A stretch of 23,380 nt of DNA from Pelargonium nanum (GCA_036897485.1 JAYMTF010001440.1:1-23380); one strand, 5' to 3'. Counted from the first letter of the stretch, positions 10,202 to 20,927 are shown. Notes: generated by a model from the sequence alone, not told the origin. Numbers and translations: made by a program.

Positions 10202-13200
10202 GCTCCTCCAGTCTCTGTTAGAGAAGGGTTGGAATTGGGAAAGAAAATAAGTCGCACAAGATCGTGAAGCTCAAATGGTCTCTATTTTACAATTAGTCTA
10301 ATTACTGCCCTTTAGAAGGTTTCTTAAAGTGTCTGTTAGTTTTCTAAGTTTCTGATTCTGAATAGTAAGAAAGGCATTAAGGAATCTTTCTATTCTAAAG
10401 CTAAAGCAACGAAGAAAGAGCTGAGATTCTTGTTGTTCTTATGCCCCGCTAGTCCCTACCCCTCAAAAAAGAGAAGGAAGAAGGTCTAAAACAGAGTCTC
10501 CTAATCTAGGAAAAGTGTAAGAGGCCCTTAAACAAAAGAGTACAAACTGGTAATCTTTGCTTAACGCAGGAAGACTAAGACTCATTAGCCAAGGCAAAGA
10601 AATGAACACAAAGCAATGCGCTAGTATTGTGTTATCTAGGGGACAGTAAATAGAGTGAAATCTTGTGCTTGTCTCACTTCTAATAAAGGATCCCGGAGAA
10701 ACTAACTGACAGGCTTGTCCCGCTCAAAAGGAATTGTACAGGAACCCTTTTTTTTGGAAAAGCCTATAAGCTCCGCCTTTTCTAACTCCCAATTCTCTAC
10801 TAAAAAGAGTCTTACCTATACTAAGGCTCTATGCTCTATACTACTGATAGCTACAAGGAATAACAAGAGGAATTATCCTTTTTTTACAATTGTAACTATT
10901 ACTGCTTATTCCATGATTTTCTAATAATAACTATAATAGACTAAAAAAGAGGAATACTTTTTATACTTACTATAGTTAGGGAATATAAAGAGTATTACAA
11001 AGACTACGAAGCTCCAGCGAATACCTTTTTATGAGAATGCTATTGTTTGTGGTCATAAATGCAGTGTAGGGGACCCCCGTGTTTTTAATAAAATTTATAA
11101 AGTATTTCTTGTGTACTTGGTTTGTTTGCTCTTAATGGCTTTATAGTGTTGGGAGTTATCTAATCTTTTGTGTTAATTTAGCTTTAAGTGAATAAGATAT
11201 TCAGAGGGGTCTCTGGCTACTGTATACCACAAAGCGAACCAACTATACTATATCATTATATGAATATTCTGTGCTATGACACAGGAGGTCCTAACAGCGT
11301 TACAACAAATCTAATAAGCTTGTCAACACCGGAAGTTTGGGAATAAAAAGTAACGTGTTTCCTTCTTTTAAGAGCCTTCTACATGACCCCTTTTTTCTTA
11401 AATAAACAATAATTAATCTACCCTTGGGAGTATAAGAGGAGCCCCGGTAGTGGGGTCCCCGGTTGGAAAAGTAAGACATAGTCCCTTTCTATGTAATATT
11501 TATTAAAAGTTTATTGTTCGCTAAGCCTGTCTATTAGAGTAAATTTATTAGCTTTCCCACTTATAAGCTATACTTGTAGAAAAGATACTAGGTGTCAGTG
11601 AGTTGGATAAAGGGGGTACGTAATCCTATATGTGTGCTGATTTCTCAACAGCTCGAATAGGGTCGTAATTTACTTTTGTAGTACATAAAATGCGGACTTC
11701 TTTCTTGTTTGATTCCATATAAACGATACTCGGGTGCATCCGGCGTTAGTAAAACCAAAGCACTTTAGATTGCCTTAGCATAAAACTACTGGCTTTTTGT
11801 TTTTCAGTTTTAAATATTGGAGTGTAGAAATGAAGTCCAGGAATAAATAGAAAAGGGTTACCTCTGCGCTTTTGGGTGGGATATAAAGTTCGATAGGTTT
11901 TACAAGATAAAAGGGGTTTAAGTTTATAAAAGTATAATATAGAGGCAAGTCTAGTAAATTGATTAGCACCTGTTACTTTCTTAGTTGTTCTAGTCTTTTG
12001 AGAGGTATTCCTGAGTTTGTATGCTTATGATAAGACCCAATCAAGAAAGTACAAACAAAAGACCACTAAGCTAGTGTGCGATTATAGATAATAACTTTAG
12101 CGTTGTTTGGTTTAATCCGGATTCCTTTTTTTTTATGCTTTAAAGGGGTTTTATAAGGAGAGATAGATATAGAGATTTATTAGTCTTCTATATTTAAGAG
12201 GACTCACAGAGTATAGTCAAGGAAGTCTGACTTTTGTCCTATACTCTACTGGATTTTGGGTGATCTTGCTCAAGCTTAGCTTTATAGGTGCCACAATTTA
12301 AACAAGCAGAAGTACCCGGAGCTTGAATGTAAAAATTACGAAATCGAAAGAAGTTCTAAAGAAAAGCCCAATCTAGAAGAAGTAGCCCAAACCTTTACTT
12401 AGTTTTTAGAGAAATTATTTAAACTTTTATCGAGAGTAAATTCTTAATTAGTTATTTGGGTTAATTAGAGTCTTTTCTTAGGTTGACACTCATTTGAACT
12501 ATGATTAGAAGATTTTCACGAATATCTCATACCCCAAAAGTATTAATGACACAAGGAAGAATAACCAAACTAAAAACTTATATCAGTAAAGTGCCAATAC
12601 CAAAGCTTTCTTTCTAAGAATGTTATGCTAGTCAAAAATGGGTATAAAATACTATTTAGTTATGAGGTTAGGTATAGAATCAGCAATCATGAAACAAGTG
12701 TTTTTATTCCCCAACCTTATTTACTCAATTCAATTACTAGGGCACACCCCTTAGGAAAGCAACGCCTAAAACTCTCTTTAGAAGTCTGAAGTAGCTTCAA
12801 CTTGAAAGCAAAAAGGGAGATTCTCTTCTTAAGATAACGTAATTTGTTTTGTATCGCTTTACTTTTCGGGCAAAAGCTCAAGAAGTTCAGAATAAGAGTA
12901 ATTTCAGCTAATAGGATAGCTTCTCTTAAGGCTTAAACTTGACCATTTCAAAGTCTTTATAAGGCGCTAAAGGGGGGTTCCTTGTTCAGTAGGACTAAGT
13001 GAGATATCTAAACACAATTACTAGCCGAGGTTTCCCTTTCCTTTATCAAGTAGTTTTAGTCTAGGTAGAGAGTATCCTATTTGTGTAATACGTGCTAGCC
13101 CGTGTGCTGCTTCCTATTGGGATTTCCTGCGGTAATGAAGTTGTTGACATTAATCCTAAATGTATCTGAAATCCTTTACTTTTCAAGGAAAACGCTTAAT

Positions 13201-15194
13201 AAGTACTCGTTTTTACTCATGGAGTGCTCTCTTACCCTAAAGGAGACTCAAGAAAATCTAACAAGGTATCAGGAATCTTTTAAACAAAATAAGATCTTAT
13301 AAATAAAAAAGTATAAAGGACTCTTCCTAGAGAAGTTTGCTGGGTAGTAAACCGCTTTAACAAAATAATAGAAAGGTATGAATTAAACTCTCCTAGCAGG
13401 GCTGGGTAGAATATAGCTTCGTAGTGAAAATCGGTAAATGCTATATAAGAGAAAAAGTCTTTAGCTATTTCAATTCAATATATTTTACGGTCTTCCATAT
13501 CAGAGAAATGCTTGACCCCTGACAGGTTCAAAGAGGATTAAAACGGGTTACCAATAGTACCATAGGAGTGCTTCTATAGCAGGGAAGTAACCTATATTTT
13601 ATAAGCTAACACGATACGCATTTTATTTTATACTTTTTCTTTAATAAACAATTAGATAACCGCAAAGAGAGGTTAACCGATTAATGGAGTCTAGTAAGCT
13701 CTTTAAAACTTGATAGTTAAAAATCTTAGAGTTATTTTACGAGCGATTGTGGTATTTGCTATAATATCCTTACACCGGGATTCCTCTTAGCTTAGTAAAT
13801 TCGATTTAGAATTGTAAAAAAATTACAACAAGATTTAAGAATTTAAGTATCTCAAAGAGCTAAGACTAAAAGGAGAGAAAAGCGCAGTAAAAAGTATTAG
13901 AAGTCCTTAGTCAATGTAAATATTAGTTTTCTCTTTTTTATAAAATGCATCTTGCTGGGATTACATAAGCTTTCCTTGTATCTTATATATCCCATTTGAT
14001 TGACAAAAAGTTTCATAAAAAATTAGAAAGAGACCCTAAAATCCTGGATCAAATCCGTTATTACGAATTCTCGGTGGAATTTTTTTGGAGTTATAAGAAT
14101 TTATGGGCTATAAACGGGATATCCTCGTGATGCGCTTTGTGAAACCTGGTCTTGGTTTTTGTGCTTGAGATAGAAATAAAAGCAAGGTATTTAATATTAA
14201 GATAATGGGTCTCTTCAGCTAAATAAAGGATATCCAGCAGCTGACCTCTGAAATCCCTAAATTATGGGAATTTTGAAGCTCTTTGTTCACTATACCAAAA
14301 AGTTAGAGAATTTTAGATAATATTATCTAATATTAGTATAATAGCTTTCAAGAAATATGTTTCTTAAAATTATATCGCTTTGATGAAGTATTTTATTTAA
14401 AACTAGACTAAGACTCCCTGGGTACTATAGCTTTAGCTAAGTTCTTAAAAAAGGGCAACTCCTCATCATCTCACAAGGGGTTGGTTTTGTGAATTAGTAA
14501 AGCTGTACTACTAGCTATGGATCTAGCTCAACTTAACCTATTCCTTATTATGAGGAGTCCAGTTACTCTTGATGAGCGGTGCTAGGAATTCAATAAGGCT
14601 GCCGAGTTTAACCTATACGTACGGGTTCTAGTAAATCGATCAGATTTGAGCCTCTTAAATTCTTAGATTTTTAGCATTCTATCTAACAGAAGATATAAAA
14701 AGCATTTTAGTATGCTAAAGTTTTTAAGTGAAATTTATTTGAGTAAAGAAGACTTATCATGGAGGTCTTTTAACCTACCATAGTTTGAGCTAGCAAGAAG
14801 TGCAAAAATTATACTTCAAGAGATTATATACCTTCCCTATAAGATAGTACTTTTCTGAACTAGTTAATACTATATTGCATACTTGACAAATAAAACAAGG
14901 ACAATCTTAAGTTGGTAAAGCAATTCGTGGCTTTTTTCATGAGTTTTATCCCACTTTGAAAACAGCTTGTGCATTATTTTCTACATTTTGTAATTTTACT
15001 GAGTAGAGTAGCCGAGGTGTAATTGTAAGTATTTTCACCGAGCAGGGTGTTATAAACTAAGCCGGGGCTTAAACTCTTTAGTAATTAGTAAGACAAAGGC
15101 TCGAGGGGTATTAAGAAACAGGGTATAGCTCATATTTAAGTATAGCAGCTAGGAAAGCTCTCATACAGAATAAGATGTAGCAGATTGTGTTCCT
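10202..15194. other. Gene-free AT-rich stretch, no recognisable gene
   Basis: I see no gene here. Open frames such as plus 10715-10924, minus 11775-11969 and plus 13102-13302 have no recognisable domain and no consistent start context. A small GC-rich hairpin cluster lies at 11442-11460 (CCCC with GGGG, then the palindrome GGGGTCCCC). Short TG-richer islets at about 13085-13145 and 14120-14170 differ in texture from their surroundings and could be fragments of something older. A perfect 18-base palindrome lies at 14313-14330. Confidence 0.55.
14313..14330. repeat. Perfect 18-base AT-rich palindrome
   Basis: TTAGATAATATTATCTAA equals its own reverse complement, giving two 9-base arms without a spacer. 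It can extrude as a cruciform, but no associated gene or replication-linked motif is seen. Confidence 0.8.
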
Positions 15195-15565
15195 TTTGTT
15201 TCTAGATTTCCAGTTTCAGATAGTAAAAGAACTTAAGTTAAAGTTTTTGTTATCTATTATATGCGATAAGTGGATATACTATAGGGTTTCTTTATATTTA
15301 TTTGGATTTAAGAGTTTCATTATTATAAAGACAGGAAAAGTTATAGCTCTTAAGAGGATAGGTCTAGGTTATAAGAAGGTATAGTTATTACAAAAACAGG
15401 TATGGCTGTTAAGAAGAGTTAGGTACAGACTAAGAAAGGTTTACAGAATAGTAAAGGTTTTTTCAGTAGGCATAAGAGACAAGCTATGAAGAATATGAGT
15501 AAGAGGTAAGGAAGTAGGCAGTTTTATGGGATTAGAACTCTTGTGTTACCGTATTCTAGTTAAAG
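15195..15565 (+). repeat. Diverged dispersed repeat, copy 1
   Basis: Two blocks here recur in the same order and strand near 21 kb. The first, TTTGTTTCTAGATTTCC (15195-15211), is identical to 20928-20944. The second, 15520-15565, aligns with 21059-21105 with roughly ten differences and a one-base gap; it includes the identical 15-mer GATTAGAACTCTTGT (15530-15544). The distance between blocks is longer here (335 bases from start to start, against 141). Part of the second block, GAACTCTTGTGTT, is also found at 19789-19801. No coding frame spans the copy, and I do not recognise the family. Confidence 0.5.
15331..15455. repeat. Imperfect tandem duplication of about 65 bases
   Basis: ACAGG at 15331 starts a unit that appears to repeat, with gaps, from ACAGG at 15396. 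Shared elements in order are ACAGG, a TTAAGA element, TAGGT and TAAGAA. Identity is low and gaps are needed, so this is a tentative call. It lies inside copy 1 of the dispersed repeat and explains part of that copy's extra length. Confidence 0.3.
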
Positions 15566-18060
15566 GCATTGGGGAGTACAATTAAGAAGGTAATCTGCTG
15601 CTATGTATTTTATGTATCTCACTTCATTATGTTACAGGACCTAGAAATAGTAAGGCAAGAGAGACCCTTATTAATAGACGTGGGAATCTAATCATAATAC
15701 TCATACCTTTATTTCGCTAAAATAAGTTAAATTACTAGAATTTGATATCAGAGATAGCCTAGATTCTTACACAGTATAAAAAGCGGACCTCAAGCAAGAA
15801 AGACTTTCTTATAAGAAACTTAAGGCAATGCCTGATAGTAAAAGTAAAAATACTCGTGTCAATTACCTTAGCTAGAAATGAACCCTCTTTTACAAATTAG
15901 ACTAGTCAAGTTTCTTCGTATCGCATACGTTAGGGACTTAGTTTACTTTCTATATATGTTACTAAAGGGGATATGTCTTATACTAATTTTATTATTATTA
16001 CCTTAGTTATCTAGCCTTTTATACTTAATATTTTTAAAGTAAATCAACTCCCACCTAGCGAGTCCCAATTCTCTATAATAAGTTTTTAGTAAGCAAGAAA
16101 AGGCAAATAGTAGTCACGGTGAGGAAAAGCTTCTTGAAGGGATATATACTTTATGAAAAAAAGTATTCTATATTCTTAGTAATGAAAGGGGAACCTAAGC
16201 AGCACTAAACTCTTAAGGAGCAAGATTCCTTTAATACTTATTTATAGAAAGCCTCTCTAATACGGGTTAAGCAGTACAAAAACAAGGTCAATATCTTTAT
16301 TATGTGGTGCTTAGTAGGGTACGCTTCCACCAATACCCGTTATAGGGATTGAGTTCCAAAGAGAGTTGTACTTTTAAGGGTTTCTTACAGGGCTTCCATG
16401 AAATATTCGTAAGAAGTAAAGAATACCCTTTATCTGTTAAGGAGTTCCCAGTCTTCTAATAAATTGTATCGTGTTCCTTTTTATTGTTTCCAGAATAGAA
16501 TTACACTTATCAAGTTTACTCAACCGATTCTATTTGGTATTTTTATATTATAAATTTAAGATTTTTATTATCAGTAGGCCCCCGGAAGCTCTACCAAGAA
16601 CAGACATTAGCTATTAAGGTAAACTAGAGACTTATATTCCCTTATACTTTTAAGCTAGACTTCTTAACTATTTATTTAAAACTATTACAATGAAAACTTA
16701 AACTAGAAGTAATATATTATACTTAATTTAGTTTTATTAAGTACCCAGTATTGAAAGGAATCCTTAAATACTAAATATAGGTAGACTCTAAACTAGAAAC
16801 GCTACGAAATGCTTTTTCCAAAGCTTTCTTAAGAGTAACACTGTACTACCAGTCTCGACTGGAAATCCTCCAAAAGGGACTTTTATACTACTATAAGTCA
16901 AGAGAAAGTCTCTTTTATAAAAGGTTGCTATTTCCTTATTGAAAAACAAACAGATAAAGGGGTATAAAATCCACAAATATACTTAGACTAAACCCTAGCT
17001 ATTCCCTCTAAAAGTACATCTAAATTAAGTCACTTATCTCATTAAAATCGAAATTAGAAAACTGCCTTTTTTCTCAAAGGGAGTACTCCTAATTAAAGCA
17101 TCTCTTAAAGAAGGCAAGTTAATAACGAAGCAATTAAGGAAATACGCTAAGCTAACTATCTTTCTTTAAATAAGAATCTTAAACAGCTATATACTATTTA
17201 CAATAAAGACTCCTCTAAGTTTAATAATGGAAAGCAACAAACTAAGAAACGGTATATACTCTTTTTATAGATCCTAAGGGGCGTTTACTATTTAAAGTGA
17301 AAGGAAAACAAAGCAATTAAACCAATGGCAGACTTCAGATCTATTTCGAAAAACAAGCCTCAGAAACTGTTGGGATGTAACTTCCTATGCCTCAAAAAAT
17401 ATACTATGTATCATATATCCTGGAATTACTGGGTGCCTTTTTAAAATCTTCCTTGCTTTTTGTGTGAAAATAGAGAGAATTTAAAAGACAAATACCTTAG
17501 CCTTAGAATATATTATATCATAGGTTAATAGTAAGCTTAATTAATACGTTACTTTTATGTGAAAAAAGTACAAGAATACCTCTCCTCTGTAAAAGAAGCA
17601 GTTTCATGAAATAAGTTAGTATTTTTGAAAGACAGGTTTTGTATAGGAGTTACCCCCAATCGAAAGCTCTGGTAAGGGCTACCTCTTCTCTAAAAATATA
17701 TATGTTTTGACATCCTATTTATACTTTTTTTTTTAATTTATTACAAGGAATTCGTTTAGCTAGAAGTTCTTAGAAAGAACCCCTTACCATATAATTACAG
17801 AATGTACAGTTTATATAAATATGGGAATTTTCTTTGGTTTATCAACTGAGCAAACCAAAAATATAAAACAAAACTTAAAAACTAAGTCTAGGAAAGCCAA
17901 GACCGAAAAAAGGATATGTATTCTGATTTAGAATAGATAGTAAACCAAAGGTTGCTCTCTTCTTCTACGCCCGCATTTTGGGTTCCCCATTACCTAAAAT
18001 GTTGCTTTAATAATATAAGGAGTGTTTCTGTCAAGCGGGAAATACTTCACTACAATTGAA
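15566..18060. other. Gene-free AT-rich stretch, no recognisable gene
   Basis: No gene, RNA or mobile element is recognised. The one longer open frame (minus 16788-16976) has no family motif. The texture is the same stop-codon-dense, TpG-poor DNA as in 1.8-8.9 kb. Homopolymer runs such as the long T run near 17727-17735 are common. Confidence 0.55.
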
Positions 18061-18070
18061 AGCCTAAGAT

Positions 18071-18145
18071 AAGGATTACAGGACTTGAACCTGCAACTTC
18101 CGCCTTTACAGGGGGGTGCTCTAACCGATATTGAACTACAATCCC
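18071..18145 (-). tRNA. Plastid-type trnD-like tRNA with tyrosine anticodon (GUA), probably degenerate
   Basis: Read on the minus strand, this matches the plastid-type trnD-GUC common in plant mitochondria. It starts GGGATTGTAGTTCAAT and keeps GAGCACC, AAGGCGGAAG and a T-arm GCAGG-TTCAAGT-CCTGT that pairs with one G-U. Departures are clear. The anticodon loop is CTGTAAA, so the anticodon (18107-18109) is GUA (Tyr) instead of GUC (Asp). The third pair of the anticodon stem is C-C. One base is missing at the 3' acceptor strand, leaving six pairs. The D-loop has two extra bases. The discriminator is U rather than the G expected for Asp. tRNA-Tyr is a long-variable-arm tRNA, so this is not a true trnY. 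It is either a decaying trnD or, less likely, a recoded tRNA. Confidence 0.72.
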
Positions 18146-18393
18146 AAGATAACGAGCTCAAAATACGTAATTTGTTTATTAAATACATATGCAACTAAGA
18201 GGAATTCATAGTTTATATAGTATATAAAACCAATCTTGCAACATTTAAGTCTCATCCAGCGTAGTAGATAAAAGATTGCAATCTCTTGATTAGTAGTAGG
18301 GGATATACCACCCTATAACTAAAAGGCAGTGTTATTACAACGAGGAGCGGCCCCTTTTTTATTTTGTTTTCATAATATCCAGGAAAATAGTCT

Positions 18394-18423
18394 AAGAAGG
18401 TTTTTTCGCAGGATAACCTTCTT
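18394..18423. repeat. Hairpin with 9-bp stem and 12-base loop
   Basis: AAGAAGGTT (18394-18402) and AACCTTCTT (18415-18423) are exact reverse complements. Stem-loops of this kind can define transcript 3' ends in plant mitochondria, but no upstream gene is visible. It is not followed by a T run as in bacterial terminators. Confidence 0.7.
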
Positions 18424-18630
18424 ATTCGTTAAACCGCTCACTAACTAAGACAAGCAAAGTTAACTCTTTAGTAATATTTTGATATTATGTCTGCGACTTT
18501 GTCTTGTTTTTTCACTATCGAGTATTCCATCAGCCAAAGGGTGCATAAAAGCAGAGTTTACAAACAGGGTTAGCCTTTAAAACTTTCCGAATTGCGAAAC
18601 TTCCGCGTTCGTTGAACTAATTTCTCTTAG

Positions 18631-18678
18631 CAATTTTATATATTTAGATATAAAATTGATATAGACATATAAAATTGA
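18631..18678. repeat. AT-rich inverted repeat with a duplicated right arm
   Basis: CAATTTTATAT (18631-18641) pairs exactly with ATATAAAATTG (18648-18658) across a 6-base loop. The right arm recurs at 18667-18677, extended in both copies by one A (12-base repeat, 19-base period). Two mutually exclusive hairpins are therefore possible. It lies between two minus-strand tRNA-like sequences. Confidence 0.75.
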
Positions 18679-18806
18679 GAAACGGGATCTGACTAATTTC
18701 CTGCTATCGTCTAATATGTCTAAATTTTAGGATAATAAGTTAAGAAGTATTCTTCCTTTATAGATGGATCTCTTTATGGATTTAAGGAAGTAGGACATTT
18801 GCTTAT

Positions 18807-18902
18807 CGCATTTCACCAGATTCGAACCTATGATACGGTTGATAGAGCTTTTTCCCTAGAATTTCCAAAACATCGAATCTTATACCAGTCATATAGAAAC
18901 TT
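18807..18902 (-). pseudogene. Long-variable-arm (serine-like) tRNA relic
   Basis: On the minus strand, CGTATCATAGGTTCGAATC resembles the end of the variable arm and the T-arm of plant mitochondrial trnS-GCU. The upstream piece GACTGGTATAAGA resembles the class II D-arm GAGTGGCTTAAGG. The distance between them suits a tRNA with a long variable region. The loop sequence TTGGAAA could hold a GGA (Ser) anticodon, but the flanking bases do not pair. A partial acceptor (GTTTC with GAAAT) is possible. The T-stem has a mismatch and two G-U pairs. An alternative reading is trnP, whose T-arm also contains CATAGGTTCGAATC. Either way it looks non-functional. Confidence 0.33.
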
Positions 18903-18939
18903 ATACGTGACAAAGGAAGGTAAGTCCTAGAATTCTCCT

Positions 18940-19200
18940 ATCTACTCGCGCCTTGCCTAGCATATAATGAGTACGGGCCTTGTTGCCACAAGCTATCTTC
19001 CCTTCTTAATCCGTTTATTTGAACAATGATTACCAGAGTTTAGCAACTTAGATCATAACATAAGAAGGCGCCGCGGTGCTGCTATTGACTTACTTAAACG
19101 TTATAAATCGAAATATTTTTTAAGTTTTTTGACATTGCTGACGCCTGTCGGGTTGATCGCGTAGATAGTCTTCATTCACCTGGGCTTAGAATCTCTTACC
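18940..19200. other. GC-richer patch of unknown origin
   Basis: This segment has more GC and CpG (for example GGCGCCGCGG at about 19067-19076) and a more mixed codon texture than its surroundings. On the plus strand a 44-codon frame without an ATG (19030-19164) encodes a basic stretch, RRRRGAAIDLLKRYKSKYF, followed by the hydrophobic segment LSFLTLLTPVGLIA. It looks like a fragment of a real gene, possibly for a membrane protein. I could not identify it. Confidence 0.4.
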
Positions 19201-20562
19201 TTTTCTTTAGATCAAACTTTGCTTTGTTTAAAATGAAATTCGTTTGCTTAGTGTGGTACTATAGAGAATTCTATAATTAGGGATCCTTTGTTTTAAGTTG
19301 TAGTAGTAGCTAAGAACTTTTTTTTACTTATGTTCGACTGTGTTTCCTATGTTTTTTTCTATATGTTTTCATATTTGGATTCCATAACTGCCATTCTTAA
19401 TAAGTTTCTACACTTTGGTATAAAAAAAGCATACTAAAAGGAGTGCCTTAAACTTAAAGCGGATAAAACTAATGGGAAAATTACACCTTTCGTAGAATAG
19501 CTTATACTAGATAATTTTTTTCTATCCAGTAAAATTACGGGGCAGCTTTTTTATAACTTCTTCGCTATTGGAATGTGAAAAAGGTAGGCAGCCCCTAGAA
19601 GAAATGCTTTGAGACAGCAGGTAATAAGTTACTAATCTTACTTAATAGAATTTTTATAACTGTTCCTTTGCGGGACTTATGACAAATTTATAGTGTAATT
19701 AAACTTAGGCTGCTTTATGCACGTCATCAAAATCTAAACAATAACATTAAGAAAAAGCATAAATGTAAAGTACTTCAGCAGGGCGCGGGAACTCTTGTGT
19801 TCAAGAAAGTGTATAACTAACCAAATATGAGACAAAGCTTTCAACAAAAAACAAGAAAAAACAGACAATGAAAAGACAACTAACTAAGACTGATTTTGGA
19901 TCCCTTTTTTTCAGTCTGTTTACAGAAGAGAAATGAGAGCTTCTTCTATTTAGGAGAAAAGCTTGTCAATAAAACCAAATAGACTAAAGAAAAATCCACT
20001 CAAATTGAAGCTATTTGAGGAAATAAAGGCTCTAATTATTTTAATAATTGGAGGACCTCGAGGTATGAAGAGGAGAAAGGCTTTCAAAAACAGAAAAGTG
20101 CTAGCCAAGTGACTTTCACTCAATTCTATTTTTTTTCTAAGTTGATACATTTTCTAAAAACAAGGACTTTCAATCACTTTATCTTATCGACTTTCAAATT
20201 ACCATAACTCCTGAATTTCAATACTTTTTCAATACCTTAATTGACTTTTTCTGCCCCTAAAAGAAAACACAGTAAGACTTTATTTATTTGTTCAAAATGA
20301 GTCGGTTTTTAAGGGAATACAAACGAAGGAACTGCTTTAGCTATAAGAAAAAGTTATTGAATTCCCGAACTTAAGGAGCAGCTCTCTTACTATTAGAATA
20401 GAAGCCCGCAGGAAAGATTATTAACAAACTGATTTGTACTAGCTGTCTTATGAGCCCTACTCCTTGTAGCTATGTATTCCCTTTAACCTATTGTACTTAT
20501 AACTATAGTAGTCTTTTTTTGTAATTAGATTATTACTATTCTATTTATCAGTTAGTCTTTCC
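19201..20562. other. Spacer, no gene recognised
   Basis: No gene is recognised. From about 19810 to 20290 the DNA is rich in CAA, GAAA and CTTTC elements and less stop-dense than elsewhere. A 66-codon minus frame (19950-20150) of hydrophobic, Phe- and Ser-rich sequence shows no known motif. A short match to the dispersed repeat, GAACTCTTGTGTT, lies at 19789-19801. Confidence 0.45.
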
Positions 20563-20640
20563 CTGGAGTAAAAGGATTCGAACCTACGAAAGAGAAGCAA
20601 TTTTATAAAAATTGCTACCATTTAGAAAAGAGATAGCATG
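20563..20640 (-). pseudogene. trnQ-like tRNA relic, 3' part conserved, anticodon arm altered
   Basis: The minus-strand 3' end, from the T-stem through the discriminator (20563-20584), matches plant mitochondrial trnQ-UUG as I know it over 22 bases: T-loop TTCGAAT, CCTTT, acceptor TACTCCA and discriminator G. Upstream, CTAAATGGTAG resembles the trnQ D-arm CCAAGTGGTAAG. The anticodon arm is different: it sits in a perfect 21-base hairpin (20596-20616), and the central triplet of the 7-base loop reads UAU (Ile, AUA codon) rather than UUG. The variable region is about 10 bases, too long for trnQ. The matching 5' acceptor strand TGGAGTA is absent, so a mature tRNA is unlikely. trnY shares some of the T-arm and is the main alternative. 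Confidence 0.5.
20596..20616. repeat. Perfect hairpin, 9-bp stem, 3-base loop
   Basis: AGCAATTTT (20596-20604), loop ATA, then AAAATTGCT (20608-20616). It occupies the anticodon-arm position of the trnQ-like relic, but its stem is longer than any tRNA anticodon arm. Confidence 0.85.
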
Positions 20641-20927
20641 AATGGGTTGGCAGAGAGTGAAAACTAGAACTCTTTGCTCTAATAAGGGCTAACTAAGTTA
20701 CTCTATATTTAATGCTAATGCTACAAGAACACTTTAATCACTTTATCTAAATGATTTTATTCTTTGCTGTACAGGGCTACTAATAAATACAACCAACTCC
20801 CGGTTAAACAAGAAAAGTTTCTAACTTCTCGAGTAAGTCTGCTAAATTAAATAAAGTATAGCCAAGAGGTTCTGGCAATTCAATTAGGGAAAAGTTTACC
20901 ATAAGAAAGGTGTAAAGATTTCATACC

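Noticed and set aside
13102-13302. 66-codon plus-strand frame in a TG-richer islet
   Set aside because: No start codon context and no known domain. It may include a fragment of older DNA but cannot be called a gene.
14313-14330. AT-rich palindrome containing TAATATTA, similar to the geminivirus origin nonanucleotide
   Set aside because: The sequence lacks the full nonanucleotide, a GC-rich stem and any replication protein gene nearby. It is simply a perfect AT palindrome.
18250-18320. GATTGCAATC resembling a cysteine tRNA anticodon arm
   Set aside because: It is a short self-complementary word with no T-arm or acceptor around it.
19030-19164. Possible fragment of the mitochondrial TatC/MttB membrane protein
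   Set aside because: The hydrophobic TP-containing segment is only loosely like TatC. The characteristic TPPD and neighbouring residues are not there, so I list it as unidentified.
19950-20150. 66-codon hydrophobic minus-strand frame
   Set aside because: Phe/Leu/Ser richness is what AT-rich, CTTT-rich DNA gives by chance. No motif or conserved pattern is seen.
20650-20706. Minus-strand tRNA-like D-arm followed by a loop with CTA, which would be an amber-reading anticodon
   Set aside because: The anticodon stem does not pair around a 7-base loop and there is no T-arm. The resemblance is too weak.
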